Assembly: GCA_034437795.1 (NCBI GenBank)
Contig: DAOTTI010000167.1
Coordinates: 1 to 43,557, forward strand
DNA from: DAOTTI01 sp034437795
Lineage (GTDB): Bacteria; Chloroflexota; UBA11872; UBA12225
Length of the DNA stretch: 43,557 nucleotides
Direction of reading: 5' to 3'
Below, piece after piece: positions 6,607 through 14,254 of this stretch; within the stretch, counting starts at the first letter, position 1, and every line of letters begins with the position of its first letter. The position numbers were made by a program, and so were the translations under genes. The notes under the pieces were generated by a model. It was given only the letters and a program-made list of their open reading frames with translations, made no database searches and was not told the origin of the DNA.

Positions 6607-6696
6607 ATGAGTTCGGTAATCAAGAAGCGCCGGCGAAAGATCTCGCGACACAAGTACCGGAAGCGACTGAAGCGCATGCGCCATAAGCGCAAGTAG
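6607..6696 (+). CDS. bS22-like AURKAIP1/COX24-domain small ribosomal protein
   Basis: A 29-residue, extremely basic protein beginning MSSVIKKRRRKISRHKYRK and ending in RHKRK. This matches the AURKAIP1/COX24 domain. In Actinobacteria the corresponding 33-residue protein, with the same VIKKRR...KKHRKLLRR pattern, is a subunit (bS22) of the small ribosomal subunit near the decoding centre. The gene is standing alone, with only a weak ribosome-binding site, and is followed by a hairpin terminator at 6845. It is short enough to be missed by most gene finders. Identification rests on motif recall, but the match is distinctive. Confidence 0.85.
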   Translation: MSSVIKKRRRKISRHKYRKRLKRMRHKRK

Positions 6697-7135
6697 GGCC
6701 GCATTGGCCCGCTACTCCCAAACGCTTCCCACACCAGCCTGCAGGATCACTCCGGGCAAGGGGCCCGAACCAGTCCCGCAGCATCTCGGTGGAGGCATGG
6801 GCCAGGGCTACTCCCGCAGCGGGCCTCCTCTTGACGCGGCACGGGCCGGCTGGCTAGAAGCCAGCCGGCTCTGGTTTGTTCCGTCCCTGGCAGGCGGCTC
6901 GACCCTGACGCGATCTGCCCGGCCACGCGAGTTGGCCTGGGTTCCTGTGGGGGTGGCGGCCGTTCCCCTGACACTCGTGCCCCGCAGGGGCGTGACTGCT
7001 CACTTACGAGCGGAGCCCTTACCCTGCCCCCCTCTCCCAAAGCGAGAGGGAACTCGTCGCCGGCCGGCGGCGCCGTGCTGGGCGCTGGCGAGGCCGGCGG
7101 CCGTGCGCGGCGGCGCCGGCGCGTGCGGGTATCAG
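6697..7135. other. non-coding gap between bS22 and the PAC2 gene
   Basis: Apart from the terminator at 6845-6869 and a copy of the short palindromic repeat (CCTCTCCC...GAGAGG) at about 7024-7053, I see no gene. Open frames here lack ribosome-binding sites and recognisable motifs. Confidence 0.5.
6845..6869 (+). terminator. hairpin terminator after bS22
   Basis: GCCGGCTGGC (6845-6854), a 5-base loop, then its exact reverse complement (6860-6869), followed by a T-rich run (tctggtttgtt). It lies 149 bp past the bS22 stop. Confidence 0.65.
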
Positions 7136-7179
7136 TTGACGTAGACCCCGACTGTGGTCTAGTGTCTCACCCGAGACAC
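7136..7179 (+). promoter_or_regulatory. promoter with overlapping inverted repeat, PAC2 gene
   Basis: TTGACG (7136-7141), an 18-bp spacer and TAGTGT (7160-7165) form a plausible promoter. GTGTCTC (7162-7168) and GAGACAC (7173-7179) form a 7-bp inverted repeat covering the -10 and start region, a possible operator or leader hairpin. Confidence 0.5.
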
Positions 7180-7192
7180 GGCAAGGACCGAC

Positions 7193-8251
7193 ATGGCAAA
7201 TCGACACTTTGATCACGGCGCGCGCGCGTCCGAAGACGACCAGCGCCCCGCACGGACCGAGCGCGCGCGGGTGGTGCGGATCCCGGGTGAGGCGCAGCGC
7301 CCGCGGCGCGTCCGCTCCGCCCGCCTGACTGAGCAGCCCTTCTCCGAGTACCTCAAGGTCGAGCGCATCCCGCGCCTGCGGAACCCGGTGCTGCTCATGG
7401 CCTTCGAAGGGTGGAACGACGCGGGGGAGGCCGCCAGCACCGCCGCCCAGGTGCTCGTCTCCCAGCGGGACGGCCAGAAGTTTGCCTGGCTTGACCCCGA
7501 AGAGTTCTTCGTCTTCACCGACACCCGGCCCCAGGTGCGGGCGGCGGGCAAGGGCCGGCGCGCCATCGAATGGCCGTCCAACGAGTTCTTTGCCTGCCTC
7601 GATCCCCAGCACGGGCCGCGCGCCCGCGACCTGGTGGTCCTGCTGGGGACGGAGCCGGACCTGCGCTGGCGCACGTTTAGCGATATCGTGCTGGACGTGG
7701 CCCAGCGCTGCGGGATTGAGCTGGTGGTTGGCCTGGGGGCGCTCCACGCGGACGTGCCCCACACGCGCCCCACGCGCGTCACCGGCTCAGCGGCCAACGC
7801 CGAGCGCCACCAGCTGCTGCGCCGGCTGCACTTCAAGCCCTCCAAGTACGAGGGTCCTACGGGGATTGTGGGCGTCCTGACCAGCCGCTTTGCCGAGGCG
7901 GGCTATCCAGTGGTCAGCCTATGGGGCTGGGCGCCGCACTACATCTCCACGCCGAACCCGATGGTGGCGGCCAAGATGCTGCGCGAGGTGGCGCGAATCC
8001 TGGACATCTCTGTAGATACGGAGATGATCGAGGAGGCGGCCCAGCGATTCGACGAGCAGGTCCGTGAGGCCGTCTCCAGAGATCCGGAGGCCATGGCCTA
8101 CGTGCGTGACCTTGAGCGAGAGTCCAGCGAGGACGACGACGGTGAGGACGAGGACGCCCCTCGCGCCGCCGGTGAGCTGCCCAGCGGCGCGGCGATGGTC
8201 GACGCCCTCGAGGAGTTCCTGCGTCAGCGCCGTGCTCAGCAGGGAGAATAA
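7193..8251 (+). CDS. PAC2 family protein
   Basis: A 352-residue protein resembling the PAC2 (proteasome assembly chaperone 2-like) family of Actinobacteria and Chloroflexota. Typical patterns are LLMAFEGWNDAGEAAS (about 68-83), VVLLGTEPDLRW (about 148), VVGLGALHADVPHTRPTRVTGSA and YEGPTGIVGVL. The first 40 residues are a basic, disordered leader. The C-terminal 60 residues contain an acidic run (EDDDGEDED) and a final helix. In Actinobacteria such proteins are often encoded near proteasome or DNA-repair genes; none lie here. The start has AAGGA eight bases upstream. Biochemical role unknown; family assignment is firm. Confidence 0.85.
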   Translation: MANRHFDHGARASEDDQRPARTERARVVRIPGEAQRPRRVRSARLTEQPFSEYLKVERIPRLRNPVLLMAFEGWNDAGEAASTAAQVLVSQRDGQKFAWLDPEEFFVFTDTRPQVRAAGKGRRAIEWPSNEFFACLDPQHGPRARDLVVLLGTEPDLRWRTFSDIVLDVAQRCGIELVVGLGALHADVPHTRPTRVTGSAANAERHQLLRRLHFKPSKYEGPTGIVGVLTSRFAEAGYPVVSLWGWAPHYISTPNPMVAAKMLREVARILDISVDTEMIEEAAQRFDEQVREAVSRDPEAMAYVRDLERESSEDDDGEDEDAPRAAGELPSGAAMVDALEEFLRQRRAQQGE

Positions 8252-8266
8252 TGCGTAAAGCGTAAA

Positions 8267-8318
8267 GCGTAATGGTGCGGAAGCGTACCGCTTACCAATT
8301 ACGTATGACGCATTACGC
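8267..8318. terminator. nested inverted repeat between convergent genes
   Basis: GCGTAATG (8267-8274) pairs with CATTACGC (8311-8318), and an inner AAGCG-TAC-CGCTT hairpin lies at 8281-8293. It falls between the convergent PAC2 and SnoaL-like genes and overlaps the latter's stop. A gcgtaaa triplet repeat precedes it (8253-8273). It probably serves both genes as terminator. Confidence 0.5.
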
Positions 8319-8748
8319 CTTCCATCTCCCTGCCTTCAGAGACGTGCATCTGGAGGAAGCGCCAGCGGCCATCGGGGCCGCGCAGGCAGACGCCGGTCCA
8401 GCGGGTCAGTGAGGCGAAGGGGCGGCCGGCTTCCTCGCCGCTCCACCAGACCTGGTCGAAGTACCATCCCACGGCGCCGGCCTCCCGCGTGAGCAGGCCC
8501 CGCGACTCCAGTCGGTTGTGGCTCAACGTGGCGGCCACGCGGTCAAGGGCCTGCGCGATCGCCGTCCAGCCAGCATAGACCTCGTCCGCGGCCGTGCCGA
8601 TCTTGAGGGGTGGCCCGAGCTCCCCGGCACCGTCATCGGTCACGAAGAAGGGAGCCAGCGGCGCGCCTTGCTCCAGGGCGCGGTAGTAGGCGAGTACTAG
8701 CCCCTCGATCGTGCGCCAATCGCCCGTGTCAGCCCGCTGTGCTGCCAT
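8299..8748 (-). CDS. SnoaL/NTF2-like protein of unknown function
   Basis: A 149-residue protein with the alpha-plus-beta cone pattern of SnoaL-3/DUF4440 proteins. An N-terminal helix reads WRTIEGLVLAYYRALEQG, followed by a FFVTDDG turn. The helix of the DEVYAGWTAIAQAL type precedes strands ending SLTRWTGVCLRGPDGRWRFLQMHVS, where the closing W-R-F-x-x-x-H-V-S is characteristic. Such proteins are isomerases, hydrolases or ligand-binding modules, and the substrate cannot be told. The ATG at 8748 is chosen because AAGGAAG lies 7 bases upstream; a longer frame to 8886 has no such site. Confidence 0.7.
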   Translation of the reverse strand: MAAQRADTGDWRTIEGLVLAYYRALEQGAPLAPFFVTDDGAGELGPPLKIGTAADEVYAGWTAIAQALDRVAATLSHNRLESRGLLTREAGAVGWYFDQVWWSGEEAGRPFASLTRWTGVCLRGPDGRWRFLQMHVSEGREMEGVMRHT

Positions 8749-9219
8749 AGTGGCGCTTCCTTTGACCATAGCAGCTTGGGTCCCTGTCCGGATGGTTGTC
8801 GGATCCTGGTGTAGATAGCCGCCTGTGCCTGCGGCCCTGGGGCTGCGGATGAGCCATGCTCGATGTTTCACCGGCGGCGCCCTCACCCTAGCCTGGATCC
8901 TTCACAGGCAGCGAGAAGTTCCCTCTCGCTGTAGGAGAGGGTGAGGGGTACGAGCTTGTGAGATAGTGATTGTCGTACTCTCCCTCTTCCACAGGGAGAG
9001 GGTCAGGATGAGGGCTCCACTCGTGAATAATGTAGGCTGGCCCTCCCCCAAGAGAGTGGGGACGCTTCGCCGGCCGTGACGAACCTGTCATGCTCGCGGG
9101 GGCACCGGCGCCGCAGGTAAAGCGCTGGCTATTTACATATCTACTTCCATATGTACACAGGGATCCAGGCTAGGCGGCATGCGGCGGGCGCAGGGAGGGG
9201 CCGAGCGGGCGATGGCCGA
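8749..9219. repeat. intergenic region with short palindromic repeats
   Basis: Two copies of the CCCTCTC...GAGAGGGTGAGGG palindrome lie at 8920-8948 and 8980-9015, with a degenerate third near 9040-9062. Frames across them give the proline-rich SPHPDPLP-type peptides that are a known by-product of such repeats rather than genes. Confidence 0.65.
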
Positions 9220-9726
9220 TCACCGGTCCCGCTCGAGCTCCAGCGCATAGAGCACCTCAGGCGCCAGAGCCATGGCATCAACGGTGGCCGGCTCGGGCCA
9301 CCAGCGGTGCGCCGCCAGGCCGCGGACCAGCGTGCCGTCGTCGGTGACATCGATCCCTTCGCTGCGTAGCAGCTCAATCTGGCGCAGCGTGCCGTATTCG
9401 TCCGGATGGGTGGAGACGCGCCCCTGCGCGTTGATCACGCGGTGCCACGGCACGCGGCCGAGCTGCGCCTCTCGCGCCGCGTCAACGACGGGCGGTCGCC
9501 GGCCGGTGCCCGCACGGCGCTGCCCGCCAAGGCGCACGTCAGAGTCACGGCCCCACACCAGCTCCTCGGGGAGCGTGTGGAGCGCCCAGCCTACCTGGCG
9601 CGCCAGGCGGGGCAGGCCGCAGAGCAGGGCCACGAAGCCGTAGGTCGTCACCATCCCGTAGGGGACCAGGCGCACGATCTCGTAGACGCGCTGCCGGAAG
9701 GGGGCGCCTGCGTTCGAGAGGGACAT
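9220..9726 (-). CDS. alkyltransferase-like (ATL) DNA-repair protein
   Basis: A 168-residue protein of the MGMT DNA-binding domain family: FRQRVYEIVRLVPYGMVTTYG, LARQVGWALHTLP and VPWHRVINAQGRVS. The methyl-accepting Cys of the usual PCHRV motif is Trp here (PWHRV, residues 93-97), so it should be an alkyltransferase-like protein. Such proteins bind O6-alkylguanine, flip it and hand it to nucleotide-excision repair. An insertion of about 35 residues between the VGWALHTLP helix and the PWHRV motif (about 55-90) is unusual. The ATG at 9726 has GAGGAAG 7 bases upstream; a longer frame starting at 9777 is less likely. Confidence 0.85.
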   Translation of the reverse strand: MSLSNAGAPFRQRVYEIVRLVPYGMVTTYGFVALLCGLPRLARQVGWALHTLPEELVWGRDSDVRLGGQRRAGTGRRPPVVDAAREAQLGRVPWHRVINAQGRVSTHPDEYGTLRQIELLRSEGIDVTDDGTLVRGLAAHRWWPEPATVDAMALAPEVLYALELERDR

Positions 9727-9785
9727 GCTCGATCTTCCTCGGTCACTACTCAGCCTAGCTGTCCTGGCATTAGCCATCAGCGGAG

Positions 9786-9881
9786 CCTCACCCTCGCCCT
9801 CTCCCGTAGTGAGAGGGGCTGTTCCAGAATGCGCGCGACCACGTCCTGGACCCTCGCCCTCTCCCTATGGGAGAGGGGACC
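9786..9881. repeat. two short palindromic repeats
   Basis: CCCTCGCCCTCTCCC...GAGAGGGG occurs at about 9790-9818 and again at 9850-9878, the same dispersed family as at 8920 and 32712. Confidence 0.65.
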
Positions 9882-9934
9882 GATCACCGGCCATGAAGAG
9901 CCCGGGCTAGTCGAGCCCTCTGCTGCCAGCGTCA

Positions 9935-10177
9935 CTACCAGGAGTGACAGGCTGTGTAGTTCCCTTCTTGGATCGTAACGGACTTACCGTCCATGCGGAT
10001 GAGTACGGGCCGGTAGGGCATCAGGGGCGCGGCGTCATAGAACTGCTGGGGGGATGACGATGGAGATGGCCAGACGCCGGCCGCCGCACCACTTAGTGCA
10101 CCATCAGGCCAGCATCCTGGCATGGCTTTCCCTGGTGCGCGGGCTGGCATTCCCGAAGAGGTTGCCTGCGACAGCAT
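9935..10177 (-). pseudogene. possible remnant of a small gene
   Basis: The last 35 codons of a minus-strand frame (QQFYDAAPLMPYRPVLIRMD, ending YTACHSW) look like real protein. The upstream part is compositionally odd, runs into a repeat-rich region and has no convincing start. It may be the end of a secreted or envelope protein whose front is lost or frameshifted. I do not recognise a family. The rest of the 9882-10742 gap holds only repeats. Confidence 0.25.
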
Positions 10178-10545
10178 TAGGGCCACGCTCGCGGGGCGCC
10201 GGCCGGGCGCAGACTGGTCCCGGTTCCTTTCCAGCAAGCTGCGCTGCTGCGGATCCCGCACCGACGCACCAGATGTTCGCCGGTGCCGCTGGCCTGGAGC
10301 AGTCACGACCAGTGCGGATTTCCCTCTCCGTGTGGGAATTGTGTCGCCCAGGGTGCGGGAATGAGGGTCGCACGATCGCCGTGCAGGACCTCTTCGCTCC
10401 CCATGGCCGGCGCGCGCCCTCGCCGTGCCGGAGCGAGGCGGCGCGGCCACGTCGCATGGCAGTGGCCCTCGCTCCTCCTCTCCCGCGTCCGCGAGCGGGG
10501 GCGGCGCGGCCGCCGCGGGTGAGATCCTCCGCCCGTGGTCGGCAT

Positions 10546-10655
10546 TCCCCCTCTCCCACGTGCGGGAGAGGGGCGGCGGGGCCAAGCCGCACGGTGGGGT
10601 GGGGCCAGGGGCGGGTGCGGCGCGGCCCCGGCCCAAGGGGGTGACGGCTGCCCTC
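10546..10655. repeat. long GC-rich dispersed repeat, copy 1
   Basis: It starts with a CCCCTCTCCC...GGGAGAGGGG palindrome, continues through GGCGGCGGGGCCAAGCCGCAC and ends with GGTGCGGCGCGGCCCCGG followed by AAGGGGGTGA. Near-identical sequence occurs at 16073-16182 and 26921-27022. A related degenerate copy precedes it at about 10430-10510. Confidence 0.75.
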
Positions 10656-10742
10656 ATCATCCCCGCGTCTCCGCGTTGGAGTGAGGGGAAGGGTGGCGTG
10701 CGCCCAGGCGCAGCGCCGGCAGGGAGTGTGCTACAAACGCCC

Positions 10743-11684
10743 GTGCCCGACGTGCCTGCCGACGACGTGGTCATTGAGCTGCGCCAGGTGACGAAGACCT
10801 ACCCGCGCCGGGTCGTGGCCCTGGCCGGCGTCAGCCTGGCGGTGCGGCGCGGCGAGCGGGCCTGCCTGCTGGGGCCCAACGGGGCCGGCAAGACCACCGT
10901 CGTGCGCCTGCTCCAGGGCGCGTTGCGCCCGACGGCGGGCGACGTCTACCTGCTCGGGGTCCCCAGCAGCGACCCGCGCTACACCGGCATGCGCCGCCAG
11001 ATGGGGGTCGTGCCGCAGCTCCCCGGGATGTACGACGACCTGCTGCTGCGCGAGTATCTCGAGCTGGTGCGCCGCGTGTACGACTGCGCTGGCGACGACG
11101 AGCTGATGGACCGACTGGGGCTGGCGCCCTTCCTGGACCGGCCCATGGCCGCGCTCTCCGGCGGCCTGCAACGGCGGGCCGTGCTGGCGGCCGCCCTGCT
11201 GCCCCAGCCGTCGATCTTGATCCTGGACGAGCCGACCGCCGGCCTGGACCCCGTTGCGGCCCGCGACGTGCGGGCGCTCCTGGCCGCCGCGATGGCCGGG
11301 CGAACGGTGCTGCTGTGCACGCACAACCTGGCTGAGGCCGAGGCGCTCTGCGAAAGCACCATTATCCTGCAGGCCGGCCGGGTGGTCCTGCACGAGCGGA
11401 TCGCCACCCTGCGTTCCCGCCTGGCAAGCCGCGTGCGCCTGGCGGCTGCCCAGGGCGCCGGCCCGCTGGCCACGGCGCTGCGCGATCTGGGCTACCAGCC
11501 GGCCATTGTGCGTGACGCCAACGGGCGCGCCATGGTCGATGTGCCGCTCCCAGACCCTGAACGGTGCGTGCCGGGCCTGCTGCGTGACCTGCTCGCCCGC
11601 GGGCTTGACGTGTACCATGCCCAGATCGTCACGCCCACGCTGGAGGACCTCTTCTTCCAGGCGGTGGAGGCGGGCGAGGCGTGA
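10743..11684 (+). CDS. ABC-2 type exporter, ATP-binding subunit
   Basis: About 313 residues. The domain order is standard: Walker A GPNGAGKT (44-51), Q-loop VVPQ (89-92), signature LSGGLQ (138-143), Walker B ILILDEP (158-164), D-loop AGLDP and switch histidine CTHN (His 194). After 225 comes a C-terminal domain typical of drug, polysaccharide or Na+ exporters of the CcmA/NatA kind. It couples ATP hydrolysis to export through the permease encoded 18 bp downstream. The start is uncertain: GTG at 10743 lacks a Shine-Dalgarno site but has TACAAA 5 bases upstream, suggesting a leaderless mRNA; GTG at 10728 is the alternative. Substrate unknown. Confidence 0.85.
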   Translation: MPDVPADDVVIELRQVTKTYPRRVVALAGVSLAVRRGERACLLGPNGAGKTTVVRLLQGALRPTAGDVYLLGVPSSDPRYTGMRRQMGVVPQLPGMYDDLLLREYLELVRRVYDCAGDDELMDRLGLAPFLDRPMAALSGGLQRRAVLAAALLPQPSILILDEPTAGLDPVAARDVRALLAAAMAGRTVLLCTHNLAEAEALCESTIILQAGRVVLHERIATLRSRLASRVRLAAAQGAGPLATALRDLGYQPAIVRDANGRAMVDVPLPDPERCVPGLLRDLLARGLDVYHAQIVTPTLEDLFFQAVEAGEA

Positions 11685-11702
11685 GGCTGCGCGAGGCGCC
11701 AG

Positions 11703-12497
11703 ATGAAGCGTCTGAAGCGTGTGGTCCGGACGGGGTGGGGCCGGCGGCCGATGGGCCCGCTGCTCTGGAAAGAGCTGCGGCAGCTCCCGCGCAAGCGGGG
11801 TGTGCTGGCGTCGGCCCTGCTGCTGCCCTTGCTCCTGCTGCTGGTCCTGCCTCTGGGGCAGATGCTGGCCCTGGCGCGGCTGCCGGCCGCCACGGCCGCC
11901 GGCAGCCGCGTGTCCGGCGGCCTGCCCGGCACCGAGACGATGCAGGCCATCAGCCACGACCCCTCGCTGATGTTCCGGCTGATGACCTTTCCGCTCATCG
12001 TCATCATCGGCGGGCTGATCGGGCCCAACGTGCTGGCGACGCATTCAGTAGTGGTGGAGCGGGAGCGCCGCACGCTGGACCTGCTCGCCGCCCTGCCGGT
12101 CACGCTCTCGGACATCTTGCAGGCCAAGCTCCTGGCCACGGTGCTTATCTCGGCCGTGATTGCCGTCCCGCTACTGGCGATCGACGCGGCGGCCGCGCTG
12201 TTTCTGGGACTGGCGTCGATCGCCGACGTGGCGGCGATGGCTGTGCTGCTCCTGGCGGCGATGGCCTACTCAACGGCCTCCGCCCTGGTGGTAAGCCTGC
12301 TCTCCGGCGACTACCGCACCGCGAACAACGTGGGTGGGGCCCTGATCGGTCCCATCATCCTGGCCTCGGTCGCCCTGGTGCTGCTCCTGCCGCGGGGCAG
12401 TGCCCCGTGGGTGCTGGCCGCCGTCCTGCTGGCCCTGGCCGCCGTCGCTGTCGGGGTTGCGCTGCGCTGGCTCTCCATTGAGCGCCTGTTGCGATAA
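11703..12497 (+). CDS. ABC-2 type exporter, membrane subunit
   Basis: A 264-residue integral membrane protein with about six helices. One lies near 38-60 (LASALLLPLLLLLVLPLG), one near 97-115 (FPLIVIIGGLIGPNVLA), two between 145 and 185, and two near the C-terminus (GPIILASVALVLLLP and AAVLLALAAVAVGVAL). The cytoplasmic loop VVERERRTLDLLAALPVTLSDILQAK is the coupling-helix pattern of ABC-2 permeases. It follows the ATPase gene by 18 bp and is surely co-transcribed. One membrane subunit implies a homodimer. No ribosome-binding site stands out. Export substrate unknown. Confidence 0.85.
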   Translation: MKRLKRVVRTGWGRRPMGPLLWKELRQLPRKRGVLASALLLPLLLLLVLPLGQMLALARLPAATAAGSRVSGGLPGTETMQAISHDPSLMFRLMTFPLIVIIGGLIGPNVLATHSVVVERERRTLDLLAALPVTLSDILQAKLLATVLISAVIAVPLLAIDAAAALFLGLASIADVAAMAVLLLAAMAYSTASALVVSLLSGDYRTANNVGGALIGPIILASVALVLLLPRGSAPWVLAAVLLALAAVAVGVALRWLSIERLLR

Positions 12498-12767
12498 CGG
12501 CGCCCTGCCGCCCTGGCGCACGCGCCGGTGGCGGCCGGCCCCGCCACAGGCGGTCGACCCTCGGGAACGACGGTCAATCGGGTAAAGCGCTGGCCGGCCT
12601 AGATTGCTCATGGCCGGCGAGACGTCTCCGCTCCCTTTGGGAAAGGGTGAGGGCTCCCCGCATGTAGCATCCAGGCCGGTCCTTCAAGAAGGCGCCCGAA
12701 GCGGGCGGTGGCCCCTCGGGAACGAGCGGCCACCGCGGAGGCAGCGGGCCGGACGGCAGCGTGAGCG
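12498..12767. repeat. intergenic region with one short palindromic repeat
   Basis: A CTCCCTTTGGGAAAGGGTGAGGG palindrome copy lies at about 12628-12654 between the convergent exporter and secreted-protein genes. No gene is seen. Confidence 0.5.
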
Positions 12768-13319
12768 CTACTGCTCCTGGCGCCGGAAGCAGACCGGCAG
12801 GTCGCTGGGCATGACCTCGAACCGGCCGAGGTGAACGGAGGCCACCGCCTCGTGGCCGTTGTTTGCCAGATCGACGCAGAGGGCGCGCCCGTCGAGGCGG
12901 AAGTCGATGCCGTCGGTCCCATCCCAGGTATGGAAGTGAAAGCGGATCGTTCGGCCATCGTCGCTGGTGACGACACCATCCTGATTGTGGTGGCGGTGGT
13001 CCAGGCGCACCTCCTGCACGTCGGTGAACTGGGCGTTCTCGCCAGTGCGCAGGACGCCGGAGAAGATGTGCTCCCGGCCGCGGGTCGTGGTACGGAGGTG
13101 GATGCCATCATCGTCGTGCCACAGCCAGTAGCCCATCCCCTGCCCAGCGCTCATGTCCGGCTGGCCCTGCAGTACGGCGAACGGCAGGACGGAGCGATCA
13201 GCGATCCGCGCCACCTCGGCGGCGCCGGTCGGAGCGGCGCCGGCAACCAGGGGCCAGGCCGCGGCGGCGACGACGGCCCCCAGGCGCGCGAGCCTCGTCC
13301 AGAGCGAGCAAGCAGGCAT
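12768..13319 (-). CDS. secreted protein of unknown function, His/Asp-rich
   Basis: A 183-residue protein with a clear signal peptide: positively charged N-terminus, hydrophobic core LGAVVAAAAWPLVAGA and probable cleavage after AGA or TGA near residue 29-33. The mature part seems all-beta, with repeated short strands and turns rich in His and Asp: WLWHDDDGIHLRTTTRG, VRLDHRHHNQDG, RFHFHTWDGTDGIDFRLDG. The histidine clusters could bind metal. It ends with two cysteines far apart (CVDL and CFRR), a possible disulfide. ATG 13319 has AAAGGAG 8 bases upstream. I do not recognise the family. Confidence 0.65.
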   Translation of the reverse strand: MPACSLWTRLARLGAVVAAAAWPLVAGAAPTGAAEVARIADRSVLPFAVLQGQPDMSAGQGMGYWLWHDDDGIHLRTTTRGREHIFSGVLRTGENAQFTDVQEVRLDHRHHNQDGVVTSDDGRTIRFHFHTWDGTDGIDFRLDGRALCVDLANNGHEAVASVHLGRFEVMPSDLPVCFRRQEQ

Positions 13320-13507
13320 CGTGGGATCTCCTTTCATCCAAGCCACGCGCAGCCGGCCTGACGGCCCCTGCGGGCAGCTACGAGCCGATTGGTTCTTAGG
13401 GTTGGCTTGGATGCGCGCGCTATCCACGAGAGACACGGCGCAGCGCGCCCCCCCGGTTTCACTGCCGGCGGGGACAGTGCCCCATTTCACGGCGCGTCGG
13501 AGTGCGC

Positions 13508-14254
13508 CTACGCCGGCGGCAGGTTGAACAGGCGTCGCGCGTTCCGCCCGAGGGCGTTGGCTAGGTCAGCGTCAGGCAGACCGGTGGCGCGCCACTTGGC
13601 CAGCTCCACCGCCAGGTTGGGCGGGTGATCGGAGCCCATCAGCATACGCTCGCTCCCGATCGCGGCCACCATGCGCTTGACCTGGTAGTACTGGCACCAA
13701 GAGGGCTCCAGATAGATGTTGGGGCACACCTGCGCCGCTACCAGGGCCTCGTCGGCGTAGGCGACGAAGCCGGCGTGCGCCAGGACGATGGGCAGGTCCG
13801 GGAACTGCTGCGCCCGCGGGATCACCAGAGACGGCAGGGCCGGCGGGGCGCCCAGACCGGTGTGGATGATCAGCGGCACGCCCAGCTCGGCGGCTGCGCG
13901 AAAGCACTTCTCGGCGCGGGGCTGGGTTGGGGCCGTGTTGTAGGACGCGGGGTGGAGCTTGAGCGCCTTGAAGCCCAGCCCGCGCACGCAGCGCCGCGCC
14001 TCGGCGTAGTAGGCCGTGTCGTCCCACAGGGGCGAGATGCTGGCCATGCCGAAGATCCGGCCCGGGTTGGCCTGCGCGAAGCGCCAGATGCGGTCGTGGA
14101 CCGCTCGCTCATCCGGCTGGAGCGACTGCGGCATCACCAGGGTGGCCGCCACCCCATTCGCGGCCATGGCGGCCAGCACCTCCGCCTCGGTGGTCTCGCC
14201 CGTGCTCCCCGTCGGTGAAGGGCCCAGATGCCCGTGGGTATCGACGATGTCCAT
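13508..14254 (-). CDS. amidohydrolase-2 family metal-dependent hydrolase
   Basis: A 248-residue TIM-barrel protein. It begins MDIVDTHGHLGPSP, the metal-binding H-x-H of the amidohydrolase-2 family. It then shows ALKLHPA (about 108), PLIIHTGLG (about 135), VLAHAGF (about 165) and MLMGSDHPP, the last being the conserved aspartate motif. Family members are decarboxylases or hydrolases of small cyclic or acidic substrates. The start at 14254 is fixed by the one-base TGATG overlap with the SDR gene upstream, implying translational coupling. It is the last gene of a three-gene minus-strand operon. Substrate is not determinable. Confidence 0.85.
   Translation of the reverse strand: MDIVDTHGHLGPSPTGSTGETTEAEVLAAMAANGVAATLVMPQSLQPDERAVHDRIWRFAQANPGRIFGMASISPLWDDTAYYAEARRCVRGLGFKALKLHPASYNTAPTQPRAEKCFRAAAELGVPLIIHTGLGAPPALPSLVIPRAQQFPDLPIVLAHAGFVAYADEALVAAQVCPNIYLEPSWCQYYQVKRMVAAIGSERMLMGSDHPPNLAVELAKWRATGLPDADLANALGRNARRLFNLPPA

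Noticed and set aside
8888..9091. 67-residue minus-strand frame with SPHPDPLP peptide
   Set aside because: Such peptides are a known artefact of translating the short palindromic repeats present here.
10731..12044. 437-residue minus-strand frame antisense to the ABC exporter
   Set aside because: The plus strand encodes all ABC motifs; this His/Gln-rich frame is a GC-rich antisense shadow.
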